Part shown: positions 1 through 11,194 of the stretch, piece by piece
Layout: each line of letters opens with the position of its first letter
Numbering within the stretch: position 1 is the stretch's first letter
Assembly (NCBI RefSeq): GCF_030272615.1
Contig: NC_081412.1
Span: 480,281,657 to 480,336,656 of the forward strand
Direction: 5' to 3'
Origin: Cryptomeria japonica
Lineage: Eukaryota > Streptophyta > Pinopsida > Cupressales > Cupressaceae
DNA length: 55,000 bases
Position numbers and translations under genes: made by a program
The notes under the pieces: generated by a model
The model's database searches: none
Told to the model about the DNA's origin: nothing
The model's input: only the letters and a program-made list of their open reading frames with translations

Positions 1-8
1 TGAGAGCA

Positions 9-48
9 CATACATACATACATACATATGTATGTATGTATGTATGTA
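9..48. repeat. CATA/TATG tetranucleotide inverted repeat
   Basis: A run of CATA units is followed directly by TATG units. The tract is therefore its own reverse complement and could extrude as a hairpin. It is a simple sequence repeat at the window edge, and nothing around it suggests a function. Confidence 0.85.
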
Positions 49-2144
49 TTCAACAATTATAGGCACACCAGTGGAAGAGAATCGTGACATTTTGTGTCTC
101 TCTGAAGCGAGTGACGAAAGATCATCCCCTCGCACCCCATACAGATTCAAAGTACATGAAACCAAACACATGAAATATCTCATACATAAAGCAAGTATGT
201 TAGTCCATGGTCAGTACATATGAATAAAATCTAACATCTAGACATCCATAACCAATACTCACAGATAAAGTCTAACATCTAACATCCATAATCAATACTC
301 ATAAATGCAATCTAACATCAAAACATCCATGAAGATATAATGCATAATCAACATTTTTCAAATCCAAAACAACATATCATGGTATCCTGATTAAAGTTAT
401 CTCAACATAGAGTATCATCCAACCACATAAGAAACTAAAAAGGTCAACAAAAGTCCAACCAGAAAGAGAAATAATGTTTGAACAAGGGAGGGACATTACA
501 TTCAAGAACGTGAAAAATTAATGGATTTGATGACTATTTTGATATCTAATTAATGTGTGTGTCTAGGGATGATTATGCATTCACAATAAACAAGATATTG
601 GTTTCATTAATGTAGAAATAGTGTGAATAAAGTCTCTTTGAATTGCTTGTTCAATAAAGGGGTCATTTATTGAGTGAGAGAAGTGAATTTTCAAACTCTA
701 TAAAGGCATTTTGAATCTCCTTCCTAGTAAATTTGTGGTATCAATTATGTTTCTCACGCTTTTGTAAAGTGAGCCAACTTGCAAGTTAGTTAAAGTGTGA
801 CCTAGTGCATCAAACTTCATCACGAATGTCCTTCCATAATTATGAACTCCTTTAGAATCCTAATTAGATGTAAACACAATTGGAACTATTGTCTATTTGT
901 ACACTTCAAAGAGTCATTAAAATCAAGCTATAAAACTCATTGAAGATGGTGTAAATTACATCTACAATAATTGCCTCATATAGTCATGAAAGTGGCAACA
1001 AAATGGTTCCTCAAATAACATCAACCAAACATTGCCTCAAGTAATGAGTTGTAGTCCCATACACCATAAAAGGTTTTGGAGTTACATTTAGTGATCATAG
1101 TTACTTCCAATAAAAAATTGAGGAAAAATTATTGTTTGATCATACCATTGGAGAGGGTAATGAAACCAAAAGATAATTAGCATACAAAATGCACTATAAT
1201 TAAAATATTAATTTCTATCAAAATTTTACAAGAAAAATTATACTTCCATCGTTATCTATATAGATATAACATCATATCAAAACATATAACTTCAATAAAA
1301 TGTGTAGTTAAAGAAAGACACATTCATATTTGTTATTAGTGTATTAAAAAGTGTAAATGTCTAAATTACAACTTTATTCTTATAAAATAAAATCTCTAAC
1401 TTTTTAAAATTAAATAAACATTAGTCTATTTGTGTCACAACTCATTGATTTACAAAAATATTTAGATAGGCTAAAGTTTATAGAAACATTTAATGATGAA
1501 TGACATTTTACCTTCCTTTCAAATGATACTAATAATAAAATATAATTTCTTACACCATAGATTGAAATAAATACAATCTTTAATTAAAAAATTAATAATA
1601 ATCACAATAATAGTTTTTAATATCATTTAATTTAAATTAATTTTTTTAAAAATATCAGTTAAATTTATATTATATTTTAAGTCAAATAATAATTTTTAAT
1701 ATATTTTAGTCTAAATTTATTTATAAAACATATTAAAAATAAAATATACATTAAAGTCAAATTGTAATACATCTTGACAACTAATAATATTGATGTATTT
1801 GTTAAAACATATACTCTTACCTTAAAAAGTCAAACTATAATATATCATTACAACTAATATTGATCCATACACTCTAATGATGAGATAGGGATCTTAATAA
1901 ACACATAGAGTCTTTAAGAATATAAAATATTATTTATTTAAAATTTTCATGTTGTCATTATTGTTACAAAATTAAATTATAAATAAAATTATTAAAATTA
2001 TATTTAATGAATATAATGAGTAATACAATTTATTAAATTTAGTTTAGAATTAGGCTAGATTGTGTTAAAATATTTTTGCAAATTAAAAATTTTAAAAGTG
2101 AAAGTATTAAGTTGATTTTGAGTGTATATAAAAAGATGTCTATT

Positions 2145-2438
2145 ATTTTAATCATAACATTTAAGTTGTAGTTTAGAAATTTTAAAACTCATATGTGTTG
2201 GAAGAAGAACAATAAAATATAAGCTAGGTCATTGTAATGATTTAGCTAGGGTCATATCCATGGATGCAATTCAATGAACTAAATCAAATGTCATTTTAAT
2301 CATAACATTTAAGTTGTAGTTTAGAAATTTTAAAACTCATATGTATTGGAAGAAGAAGAATAAAATATAAACTAGGTCATTGTAATGATTTAGCTAGGGT
2401 CAAATCCATGGATGCAATTCAATGAACTAGATCAAATG
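2145..2438. repeat. Two-copy tandem duplication, 148-bp unit
   Basis: The segment beginning ATTTTAATCATAACAT at 2145 recurs at 2293 and runs to about 2438. Only a handful of substitutions separate the copies, for example GTGTTGG versus GTATTGG. The closeness of the copies in a highly decayed region implies a fairly recent duplication. No coding content. Confidence 0.9.
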
Positions 2439-3717
2439 CACACGTTTATAAATGAACTTTGACCTATGAAAAAAATCTATAATCTATAAACCATTTGTAA
2501 TTGAAAATAAGGATTCACCTTGGTGTCTACATCTACAATATTTTGACTAATAATATTGGAAAACACCTTTGGGAGCTTCCTAACTAAAAATCATGCTTAA
2601 GAGAAAATAAAGATTTGTAGATTAAAACACATCTATTGATTACAAACTCAAAATAATTTTCAGTATGCTCTTGAAATAATATTGTAAATTAAAAAAAACT
2701 CTTATGATTTATTTATCTAATCATTAAATAACTATACTTTGAGAAAGATCAAAATATTATAAGGGAGAAGACAAAATGGATGAAGACGATGATATTTATT
2801 TTAAATTTGTATCATTAGTTGCCAAGTCTTCTTAAAAGACATATAAAACATATCAAATTGATAATTAGAGTACCACAACTCAAACACTTATTGATGCAAT
2901 ATTCAAGGGAAAGCAACATACAATCACCATGATGACCACTGAATGAATGCATAGGTCAATAAAAGTATAGATCACTCACAAGATGCAAAAAAAATAAATT
3001 GTTTAAATGAAAAATAAATTCACAAGAAAAAGATGCATATAAATTATAGTGAATGTAAATTTCATAGACAAACATAAATCTCATATTGGAAACATAAAAT
3101 AAAGATATTAATTCATTATTTAAGTGCAAGAGTTTTCAATAGTTTGAGACCCCTATAACTAAGAGTGGCTTACACAGTTTAATAGATAATAAGATTTAAT
3201 CTATTACAATTTATCAAAAAAAATCAAATTTCTTTCTCTAAGACATTATTTTGTGTTTATATTCAATTACATCCCAAGACAATTAATTAGTTTTATATTA
3301 TAGGTATGCTTGCTTATTTAATTTTGTCCAATATTTTGATATTCACTCACTTTTGTATTTGTTCGTGAAGGGTAGATGGTTTTGATTTGATTTGTAGTCA
3401 TACTAAGATCTTTTAATCACAAAATTGATGGTTTTGTCACTTTAGTTCTTAGATAGATTGATTTGAAATATAAGTACATGTATAACCACTATCTAATCTA
3501 ATGCTTATGAAATCCAAAATAATATTTTGGATTATGAACCGGATTCTACATTCATTAAAATTCATTAAATGCTCTTCTACTATTGATAGTTAAAAGTCAA
3601 GATATTTCTCCTAAGGATAAGAGTCTACCTTAGAGAAATTCAATCAAATTCTCCCAAGTATTAATAGCCTTGTACGTAATAATTAGTATCAAATGTATGT
3701 CAATAAATATCAATAAT

Positions 3718-3718
<1 letters not shown>

Positions 3719-3764
<46 letters not shown>
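3719..3764. repeat. (TA)n microsatellite
   Basis: An uninterrupted run of about 22 TA dinucleotides in AT-rich DNA. A simple repeat, likely length-variable. Confidence 0.95.
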
Positions 3765-3766
<2 letters not shown>

Positions 3767-6700
3767 TTTAATGATAGTACAAATTAAATGATTTAATCTA
3801 ATCAAATTTATTTTAGGTATTGATAGTTGTACACATGATAAATACTATCAAATCTAGGTTAGTAAATATTGTTAAAGCAATTTAATCCTATGATAATCAT
3901 TTGATCTTGAATTTTTCTCTTGTGATTATATTTACAATAAATTGGAAGGTATAATTTGGTTGAGAAAAATAATTAAAGATGGTTACATTTTTTTAGAAAA
4001 AGATTCCTGTATTAAGTTGTTCACTTGATTTTCATATGTAAAAGTGTTAAATTCATCTAGAAATTCAAAGTGTCAAGACTAATGAAATACATGACAAGAA
4101 GGATATCAATATGAATTTAATTAGATATAATCACATCAAATTGTTCTCTCAAATCATGATAGACACCAAGTTCTAAACTTTAGCATTTGCTAAATAATGT
4201 GCACAAAAGATCACCACCATGTCTAAAATTTAAAAATAGATTGGATTTAACCATTTTAATTTTGAGACATTCACAATGTATTTTAAAGTTCAAAAGCTCG
4301 GATAAAAGCAAAATCAAGTTGAAATATGGGTTAACTGGCTACACATTCAAGGCTTTATATTTCCCATTCAAAATACTCACAACAAATCATTTAATACCAT
4401 GTGGAAAACACATAATTGCTAATAAAGTTGTAGGTGTCACTATTAGATTAGTTACAAGTTACCTCATCATTATTAGGTCATCAACTAAACTTCAACTTAA
4501 TAATTATGGTTATCATAAAGATTATCTCGATTGATGCTAAGTTACCAAGCATTCAAATTCAAAACTCAAATAAGAAAAAATCTAATTGGATCATCTTAGT
4601 GATTTCTAATTTTATAGCTCAAAATGAGTGACAAAAACCAATATGGGAGCTCCAAATAAAATCAAATTATGTGAAATCTTATTTAATACAATAAATATGA
4701 TTTTTGTATCTAAGGCTTTCTTTAAATGTTATATCTAGGTTTAAATGTTAAGGTCTTGGGTTTCCTCTAGTTACATGACACTTATTTAAATCTTCAAATG
4801 TGAGCATTTGGGAATTTTTGAGGAAATATGTGTCTAAATCAAAGTAATTTTGAAAGAGACACGTGCTTAGATCTATTAGATTTTAGAGAAAAAAGGTAGC
4901 AATATTTAGATGAGTTCAAAAATGTTGGAGTGTGTCATGTAGTGTCATCAAGATAACTTCAAGGAGAACAAATAGAATGGGGATCTTTGAAATAATCTAG
5001 ATTTTAAGTCATCATTCATTTGGACAAATCTAGATGTAAAAACATTAAATCAAACCAATTAAACCTATTTCAAATTTGGGAAGGGTTAGAAAGAATAAAA
5101 AACTAGAAGTCTCTACAAATCCAAACTCACTAGAATACTAAAATTTGATTAATTTTAATTTTGGTATCGAGAAAGGTAGGATAATAACTTGCTAAGTCAA
5201 ACTCAAGCATACAAAGTAATAAACCGAAGTTATACTAATTTCTAGCTCAAGGAAAGCTCAACGAGAGTAAACATATGAAAATGCATGATTCAATCATTTA
5301 AAATTTGGATTTTTAACTTATTAAGCATGACATACAAACACTTTGAATCTAACACAATGCAAAGACACTATAAACCTCAAAATAAAATGAACACCCTAAA
5401 GATATTAAAAATAATCTACAACATTTTTTATCTAAGGAAATCTAGAAATCTAACAAGTGAAAAACATCTTATTTGAATGAGATGACCTATTGAAGCATTG
5501 GAAATAGTTTAAAATATCTTGAAGGGTCTAAGAAAAACTAAATTTGGGAAACATTAACTAGGGAAAACAAAATTAGGATATTTTACTCTAAAATGGGATC
5601 TAATACGAAAAAAAAAGTTGGGGAAAGCACAAATTGAGGCTTTGAAAAGAATGCATAGACTGAAGATGAAACACCAATATTAAAATTACATTGAGCTTCA
5701 AATTGAAGATAAAATTTTAAGTGTAAATTAAGAAATAAAAAATATAAACAAGAGGAAAATGTGAAATATTACCAGAGGCACATTTTCATCAAAATTTCCA
5801 TTCTTAATAGGGGTTCGTAGTTTGAAAATGAATTAAAGTGTATTATGACTAGAACAAACCCTTCCATAAAAAAATTAGGTGGAATAATGGATGACATTGA
5901 TGTAAATGATTAAGGGGTGGTGTTTTTTTTTGCAATTGATTTATACCTATTGATGGAAAATTTTAGCCTAGAAAAATAAATAATGACTAGTTGGAAAAAT
6001 GCCAACTTGATCCCATCGTCAAATTTAAACATATAGCTTTAAAAATCAAATCTATGAATGCAAAAATGAACTAGTTCAAAACCATGGGCGCAACATTACA
6101 TTTAGAAAAATAAAAAGTCATAATAAAATATTGTCAAAAGAAAAAGAATTAAATTCTATTTTTAATAATAAATCTAAAATTCAAATTAAAAAACATGAAA
6201 TTAATCAAAGTCATATATTAAAACCAAATACTTAAAACACAAGCAAATAACATTAAAAAACAAAAAATAAAACACTATGAATATTAAACAATTTTAACAA
6301 ACATTCATTTACACAATACAATTTGGTTTCGAAGTTATTGCCCCTAGTTTCGACTATGCAAGTCAAAAGGAAATCATATGACCAAACGACACGCTAGCTG
6401 TTCAAGCCATTTTGTACTTTTATTCGTACATTTCTCTATAAAATTATTAATATTTGGGAGTATGCATGACTTAGTGATCATTTATATTAAAGATGTTCCC
6501 CTTAACATGGGTCAAATAAGCCTTAAAAAATAAAACAATACAATGAAAGTATATAAGTAGACTGTTTTCTTTTTATTTATTATTTATTGTGTTAGGTTCA
6601 TATTTATTTTTATATATTTAATTTGAAATAATTATTTTTAATGGATGAGATAATCAGCTAGGAAATGCAAGTGGTAAGTCGTTTTGACTCTTTGAAGGGA

Positions 6701-7219
6701 AAAACCAATTGTGGCAAACCAAAGAGAGGTAGGAAATCAAATAAAACTAGAAGTGATGAAGACAACTCTACAAAAAGTTAGTTAAAAACATTCACAATGG
6801 TTCTAAGATTTGGAAAGGAAACATCCTTTCTAGTGATCAATGAAGATCGCCTTGTGAAATATTAGGGGATTAAATGCCACAATCAAAAGGTGTGTATTCA
6901 AGTACCATTTCAATGTATCTAAAGTAGTTATCATAATTTTGATTAGATGTAAGCTAGAGCTTTGCTTTGAAAATAGAAAATATGGGATGGAGGATTTTGT
7001 GGAGGTTATTGAGGCCTCTAGTGAGCTTGAGATTCTTTAATTGTCATGCTTTGTGAGTATTAAAAAGAATTGTGTGAATCAATATTGGAAGGTATAAGGT
7101 GACAATTTTTTCTTATAATTTAAGACTTTTTCTCATTAATGTCTATGACCTCAATGTACCTTGAAAAATAAAGTATGGGATGATTCAACTACTTACCATT
7201 GTTTCATCCTTACTAGAGG

Positions 7220-7796
7220 CTCATGTCTTTATGCCATTTTGCTTGCAAAAATTCACAAAACATTGGAGGTACATTCTCCTCCATGATTTGACCTTAGGAC
7301 TTTTCTGCTATGTCCACTCTCCTTTTCAGCTTGGGCTTTGAACAAAAGAAACTTATCAAAAGCTTCGGATTTGTGCTTCAAAAAATAAACCCATGTTCTA
7401 CGACTGAAATCATTAATAAAGGTCATAAAATATTGGCTACTACCAATAGACATGGTTTGCATAGGGCTTACCAAATTAGTATGCACCAGCTCCAATGGTG
7501 TTATTGCCCTTCTTGAGTTGCCTTTTTGAAAGGGAAGCCTATGTTGCTTACCCAAAATGCAAGCCTCACACTTGCTATAAGGCTCTTCTATGCTTGGCAA
7601 ACCATCTACCATTCTTTTCTTGGACAATAAACTCAGACCAACATAACCTAAGTGTCCATACCTAAGATTCCATAGCTTGGAAGGGTCTTGAATGATACTC
7701 TTGAGGGCCTTCAATTGCTGCATTGTTGTACACGCTTTTTTGGGAGGTGCAACACTAGACTGAGAAGAGAAACACGTCTCTATTCTCAATGGAAAC
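7220..7796 (-). pseudogene. Ty1/copia GAG-pre-integrase and integrase fragment
   Basis: On the minus strand, 7789-7253 is open for 178 codons and matches the copia order. A GAG-pre-integrase zinc region (LWNLRYGHLGYVGLSLLS, then CEACILGKQHRLPF) is followed by the start of the integrase core. The zinc region has Asn where the family usually has the first His (LWHLRYGH). In the core, the positions that normally carry catalytic Asp read VHTNL and LRSNHGGE, so both Asp are Asn and the enzyme would be dead. Beyond 7253 recognisable integrase sequence continues to about 7220 with stops. The upstream part of the copia reading frame ends at 7796, exactly where the gypsy LTR begins (TG at 7797). The copia copy is therefore older and was interrupted. 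The rest of this copia was not found in the window. Confidence 0.8.
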
Positions 7797-7822
7797 TGTA
7801 GACACTCAAAATTGTCATGTCT

Positions 7823-8046
7823 AATTAAATAAATATTTTATTTATTTAATTATCTAAGCCTAATTCTTCTATTAATTAAATAAATTTTTATTTATTTAAT
7901 TAATTCATTTATCCTCTTCTAGCCTTATTTCTCATTTAAATAAATACATTTATTTATTTAAATTATCCTTTTCCTAAATTAAATAAATATCTTATTTATT
8001 TAATTATCCTACTTCTTCTATTTATGAAATAAATCTTTATTTATTT
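7823..8046. repeat. Five AT-rich hairpins in LTR U3
   Basis: Five near-perfect palindromes with the core AAATAAA...TTTATTT are spaced about 43-61 bp apart. They lie at 7823-7851 (13-bp arms, 3-nt loop), 7871-7904 (15-bp arms), 7934-7963 (13-bp arms), 7977-8005 (13-bp arms) and about 8027-8046 (8-bp perfect arms). Linkers are pyrimidine-rich (CTTCT, CCTTTTCC). The repeat family is internal to the LTR and may act on transcription or chromatin, which is inference only. Confidence 0.85.
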
Positions 8047-8211
8047 AATTAATTCATTATCTTTTTCTACACATGACACATGTCATTCATCTCTTAATTC
8101 ATACACTACCTACCTCTTTCATTATTTTGGTATTTCTTATACCTACCCTCTAATCCTAGCCGACCTCTCTTTTTACACCTCTCAATCTTAACCCTCCATT
8201 TCATATTGTGT

Positions 8212-8222
8212 CTTCTATTTAA
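8212..8222 (+). promoter_or_regulatory. TATA-like element of the LTR promoter
   Basis: CTATTTAAGG lies about 375 bp before the LTR end in otherwise pyrimidine-rich sequence. The position suits the U3/R boundary of a 791-bp LTR. Assigned only from sequence and position. Confidence 0.45.
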
Positions 8223-8590
8223 GGAGATGCTTTCTTCATTGTCAAACCCTAATGACTAATGACTCATGCTAATGACCTAATCTTGAAGACTTGGCTACAT
8301 TACGATCCTACTTGCAACCACATTCTGTTCTTTGTTGAGCTCTTGTGCATATAAAAATCTGAGAGCAAATATATCAAGCAAGATCAATGGAGATAGGAAG
8401 AATGGAGATCAAAACCCTATTGGACATGTGATGGTATAATCTTTGTGATTTTGAGTTATTTGCATTGTCTTAGGTAATCTTCATATGTTATGGTGGATCT
8501 TTGTTCATTGTTAGGCTAGGGTTTTGTGGTTGAATTCATTTAGCCTTTCAATATTGTTATTATTGTTATCCATTTTCACCATAAACATTT

Positions 8591-8608
8591 TGGCACGCCC
8601 GGTGGGAC
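8591..8608 (+). other. Primer binding site (minus-strand priming)
   Basis: TGGCACGCCCGGTGGGAC starts 3 nt after the LTR. Its reverse complement ends in CCA and carries CCCAC at the place of the 3' strand of a tRNA T-stem, followed by seven acceptor bases and a discriminator. That is the geometry expected of a tRNA 3' end. I cannot name the tRNA with confidence. It is not the initiator-Met primer. The following GGGACTTTTGTCCC (8604-8617) can form a short hairpin. Confidence 0.7.
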
Positions 8609-8701
8609 TTTTGTCCCTTTGCATTTAACATTTTTATTGCAGATTTGGCATTTTTGAAGTTGCAGATCGGACAATTTCGACGACATTTTAGGTTTTTTTC
8701 C

Positions 8702-8956
8702 GCGTCTGCGAGCATTCGGATCGCGTTTTTGTGTTTCAAAAGCGTCTGTATACTCTGGAATCGCGTCTGTGTTTTTGCCAATTTTTGTTTTGCAGATTTC
8801 TGAAAGCTGCGTTTGTGATTCCAAACCGCGTCTGCACTGCATCAGATCGCGTCTGCGTCACTTAACAGCGTCTGTGACATCTGATCGCGTTTGTGCATCA
8901 CATAACAGCGTCTGTGTAATACAGATGCGTCTGCGTCTGGTATAGAAGCGTTTGTG
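8702..8956 (+). repeat. GCGTCTGTG array, block A
   Basis: Twelve copies of GCGTYTGYG or close variants start at 8702, 8732, 8751, 8763, 8809, 8828, 8849, 8868, 8886, 8908, 8927 and 8948. From 8809 onward the spacing is 18-22 nt, averaging about 20. The sequence between motifs is not conserved, so this is a phased short motif rather than an ordinary tandem duplication. Confidence 0.85.
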
Positions 8957-10164
8957 CTTTTTGTTTTGCAATTTTTAATTTTTCTTTGATTTGGGTTTTC
9001 GGATTTCATACTTAGGGTTTCGGATCTGGTTTATTTTCGGCTAACCCTTGCAGATCTAGCTACCCTGGTTTGTGCAGCTTGCTTTGGAGGCAAAAAACGC
9101 TTTTGTTGAAGGCCCCTTTTCACAAAGTCTTTTGGGTTTTCTAAAATTTACCTGACTTGTGTGCTTGCAGGAAGGGGTTATCATTTGAAACAACCCAAAC
9201 TACTAACAATTTTGTTGCAGGGCCTTGGCTAGGGTTTTGTAATTTTGTTGTGTGCCTTGTTTTCATAGCTTAGCAAACACTTCCATTGGTGCACTAAAAT
9301 TGAATCATTGTCTTTTGTGTCTTGAGCAATAGGCTCTTTTTGTTTAATCTTTAGAGGGCCTGTCTTCCCGTGTGGTCATTAGGACTACTAGTGAGAAGAG
9401 AATGACCCAAGTGGTAGCGAGGAAAACCCACCTTTTTCGAACCACTATAATCAAATGTATTCATGGTGAAAACTATGAATAACGTGTGCTGATTAGTTCA
9501 TACCGACACTATGTCTCCCCATAAACCCGTTTGATCAAATTTATTTGATCATTTGTAGGGCGTAACCCCTACCGGCTGGGAGCCTTCTGTATTTACAGAG
9601 CTGAAAGTGCCGCATGTATGGCCACACGAGCGGATGCCCTTACTAGCACCTTTTTGTTTTAGAAGCCCAAATCCTTCTAGTTGTTGAGGCAGGAGGTCGG
9701 ACCTCTGGTAGCGGCCCACACACATACGGTTCTTAGTAGAGATACAAAGTTCACCATGGGGAGTTTTCATGGGGACTGATGCTTGGCTGACCCGAGAAGT
9801 GAGTGCCGAGGGTGGAGCCAGTGAGGTCAAGCATCTAAGTATCCGCTCTGAATAGCGTAGCCTCGGGGCTAAAACCCTATGTGGGATCAACAACTATTGT
9901 CTTGGCCAGCCCTAAGATTTGTGCTTGTCTTATGCTAAACACTCAAACATTCAAGACAAAACAACAAAACATTGTGTCTTTTGTGTCTTCAAGTGTATGC
10001 AAAACTTTTTACATCAAACAACACACTTTTGGAGTCTAAACAGTTTGCAAACATTGAGTCATCAACATTGTGTCCTCTTGTCACGAAAAACAGTCAAACA
10101 GTCGGATTTGGTCACAACAAAACAATTTCACAGATCGGAAAAATTGCACTAAGTTTACAGAAAC

Positions 10165-10313
10165 GCGTCTGTGTCTGTTTTAACCGCGTCTGCGTCATAT
10201 AAGCGCGTCTGTGAAGGACAGAATAGCGTCTGTGTTTTTATCAGCGTCTGTGTCAAATAGAGAAGCGTCTGTGTCTGGGAAACGCGTCTGTGAAGTATAC
10301 AGAGGCGTCTGTG
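10165..10313 (+). repeat. GCGTCTGTG array, block B
   Basis: Eight copies start at 10165, 10186, 10205, 10226, 10244, 10265, 10284 and 10305. The spacings are 21, 19, 21, 18, 21, 19 and 21 nt. Nearly all match GCGTCTGTG exactly (one is GCGTCTGCG) while the 10-12 nt between them vary freely. The motif looks selected or recently derived. It lies about 500 nt before the first gag ATG. Confidence 0.9.
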
Positions 10314-10807
10314 TCAGGAATTGAGAACTTTAACAGTCAAGCAAACAAAGGAAATCAATTTCGGCATACTTGAGCTTCCTAGGTTGTTTCTTCAGGTTTC
10401 ATCTAGCATTCAACCTGTCCTTGGGTCTCACATAGTCCATCATTGCTTCACATCTCATTTTACATTCACAATTGTCTAAACTTGAGTCAAAAAGGTCACT
10501 TGCTTGTCCTCATCATACTTTGTCAACACACTACATACAACTACACTTTGCTAAGTGGTCCCTCATCAAGGTTTCTTACCTTTGGGTCTCATTTGGTCTT
10601 ACTTAGAGTCAAGGTCAGCTTACCTCATCAAGAGAAATGATCGTCTCTTTGGAAGTCACACCTACTCTACTACTTACATACTTGGTCTTACACTTTGGAC
10701 ATTGCAAGTACACCTCAAGATTCACTTACACTCCATACAACTCTTGGTCTTCCATACTCTTTTCACTTTTCATCTAGTCTTTCACATCTTGGTCTAACAC
10801 CTAGTTC

Positions 10808-11194
10808 ATGGTTGAAACCCGCCTTCAAAAATCTAGGAGAATAGCTAAAGAAGCTCAAGAATCCGTAAACATGAGTTCTTATGAGTATGACAATGATCTA
10901 TTCTACAATCCTGAGCACACTACATTACCAGACATGAATGTTTATAGACACAATCCAAATGTGGAAAGCGCAAACACTATAAACAACAATGCTACGCACA
11001 ATGACAATGTTGACAATTCTTCAATACTATCAGCAGACATAGAAGAATCCATAATGAATCCTCAATTCAATAGATTGGTTGAAGAGATAATGAGGAGAGA
11101 TCGACAGTACTTTTTAAACATGATGGCACATAGTGGAGCTAAAATACCGCATGATTTTGACTTATCTCAACTTATGGAAAGTCGACCCTCATAG
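10808..11194 (+). pseudogene. Gag N-terminal segment, cut off by a stop
   Basis: ATG at 10808 opens 128 codons beginning MVETRLQKSRR, a start common in plant gypsy Gag proteins. The rest is Asn- and Asp-rich and polar, with a helical stretch near the C-terminus. The frame is the same as the long gag frame downstream. Only the TAG at 11192-11194 separates them, and the bases between 11195 and the next ATG at 11210 are open. The simplest reading is one Gag beginning at 10808 with a CAG-to-TAG nonsense change. A separate short ORF, as in some Ogre-like elements, is the alternative. Confidence 0.65.

Larger units (their letters stand above)
49..7219. other. AT-rich non-coding stretch, no gene seen
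   Basis: About 7 kb of very AT-rich sequence with frequent stops in all frames. The longest open frames (for example 4187-4534, 115 codons) have low-complexity composition and no recognisable motif. I treat them as chance. Apart from the tandem duplication and the TA tract listed separately, I see nothing I can name. It is probably old, decayed repeat DNA. Confidence 0.6.
7797..8587 (+). repeat. 5' LTR of the Tat-type Ty3/gypsy element
   Basis: A 791-bp segment begins TGTAGACAC and ends ATAAACA. It has the TG...CA ends of an LTR and is followed after 3 nt by a primer binding site. It starts precisely inside the copia reading frame. The first 250 bp (U3) hold five AT hairpins (listed separately). 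A TATA-like TATTTAAGG lies near 8215 and probably positions the element's transcription start. The 5 bp before it, GAAAC (7792-7796), is the expected left target duplication. I found no second copy of this LTR in the window, so identity between LTRs cannot be used to date the insertion. Confidence 0.8.
8609..10807 (+). other. Long untranslated leader of the gypsy element
   Basis: About 2.2 kb between the primer site and the first gag codon, with no convincing open frame. It holds two 20-nt phased motif blocks (8702-8956 and 10165-10313). Between them lies a GC-richer, structure-prone segment (about 9352-9900) that includes a 9-bp-arm palindrome at 9532-9551. Several TGCAG sites (for example near 9169 and 9223) could be splice acceptors. 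Ogre-like relatives are known to carry long, sometimes spliced leaders, but I cannot prove an intron here. Packaging, dimerisation and translation signals would be expected in this region. Confidence 0.65.

Noticed and set aside
4187-4534. Open frame of 115 codons on the plus strand
   Set aside because: Composition is that of translated AT-rich DNA, with no motif, no clear start context and no neighbours supporting a gene.
9549-9893. Minus-strand open frame of 114 codons in the leader
   Set aside because: It lies over the GC-rich leader island, which lowers stop frequency. No domain is recognisable and it is antisense to a clear retrotransposon leader.
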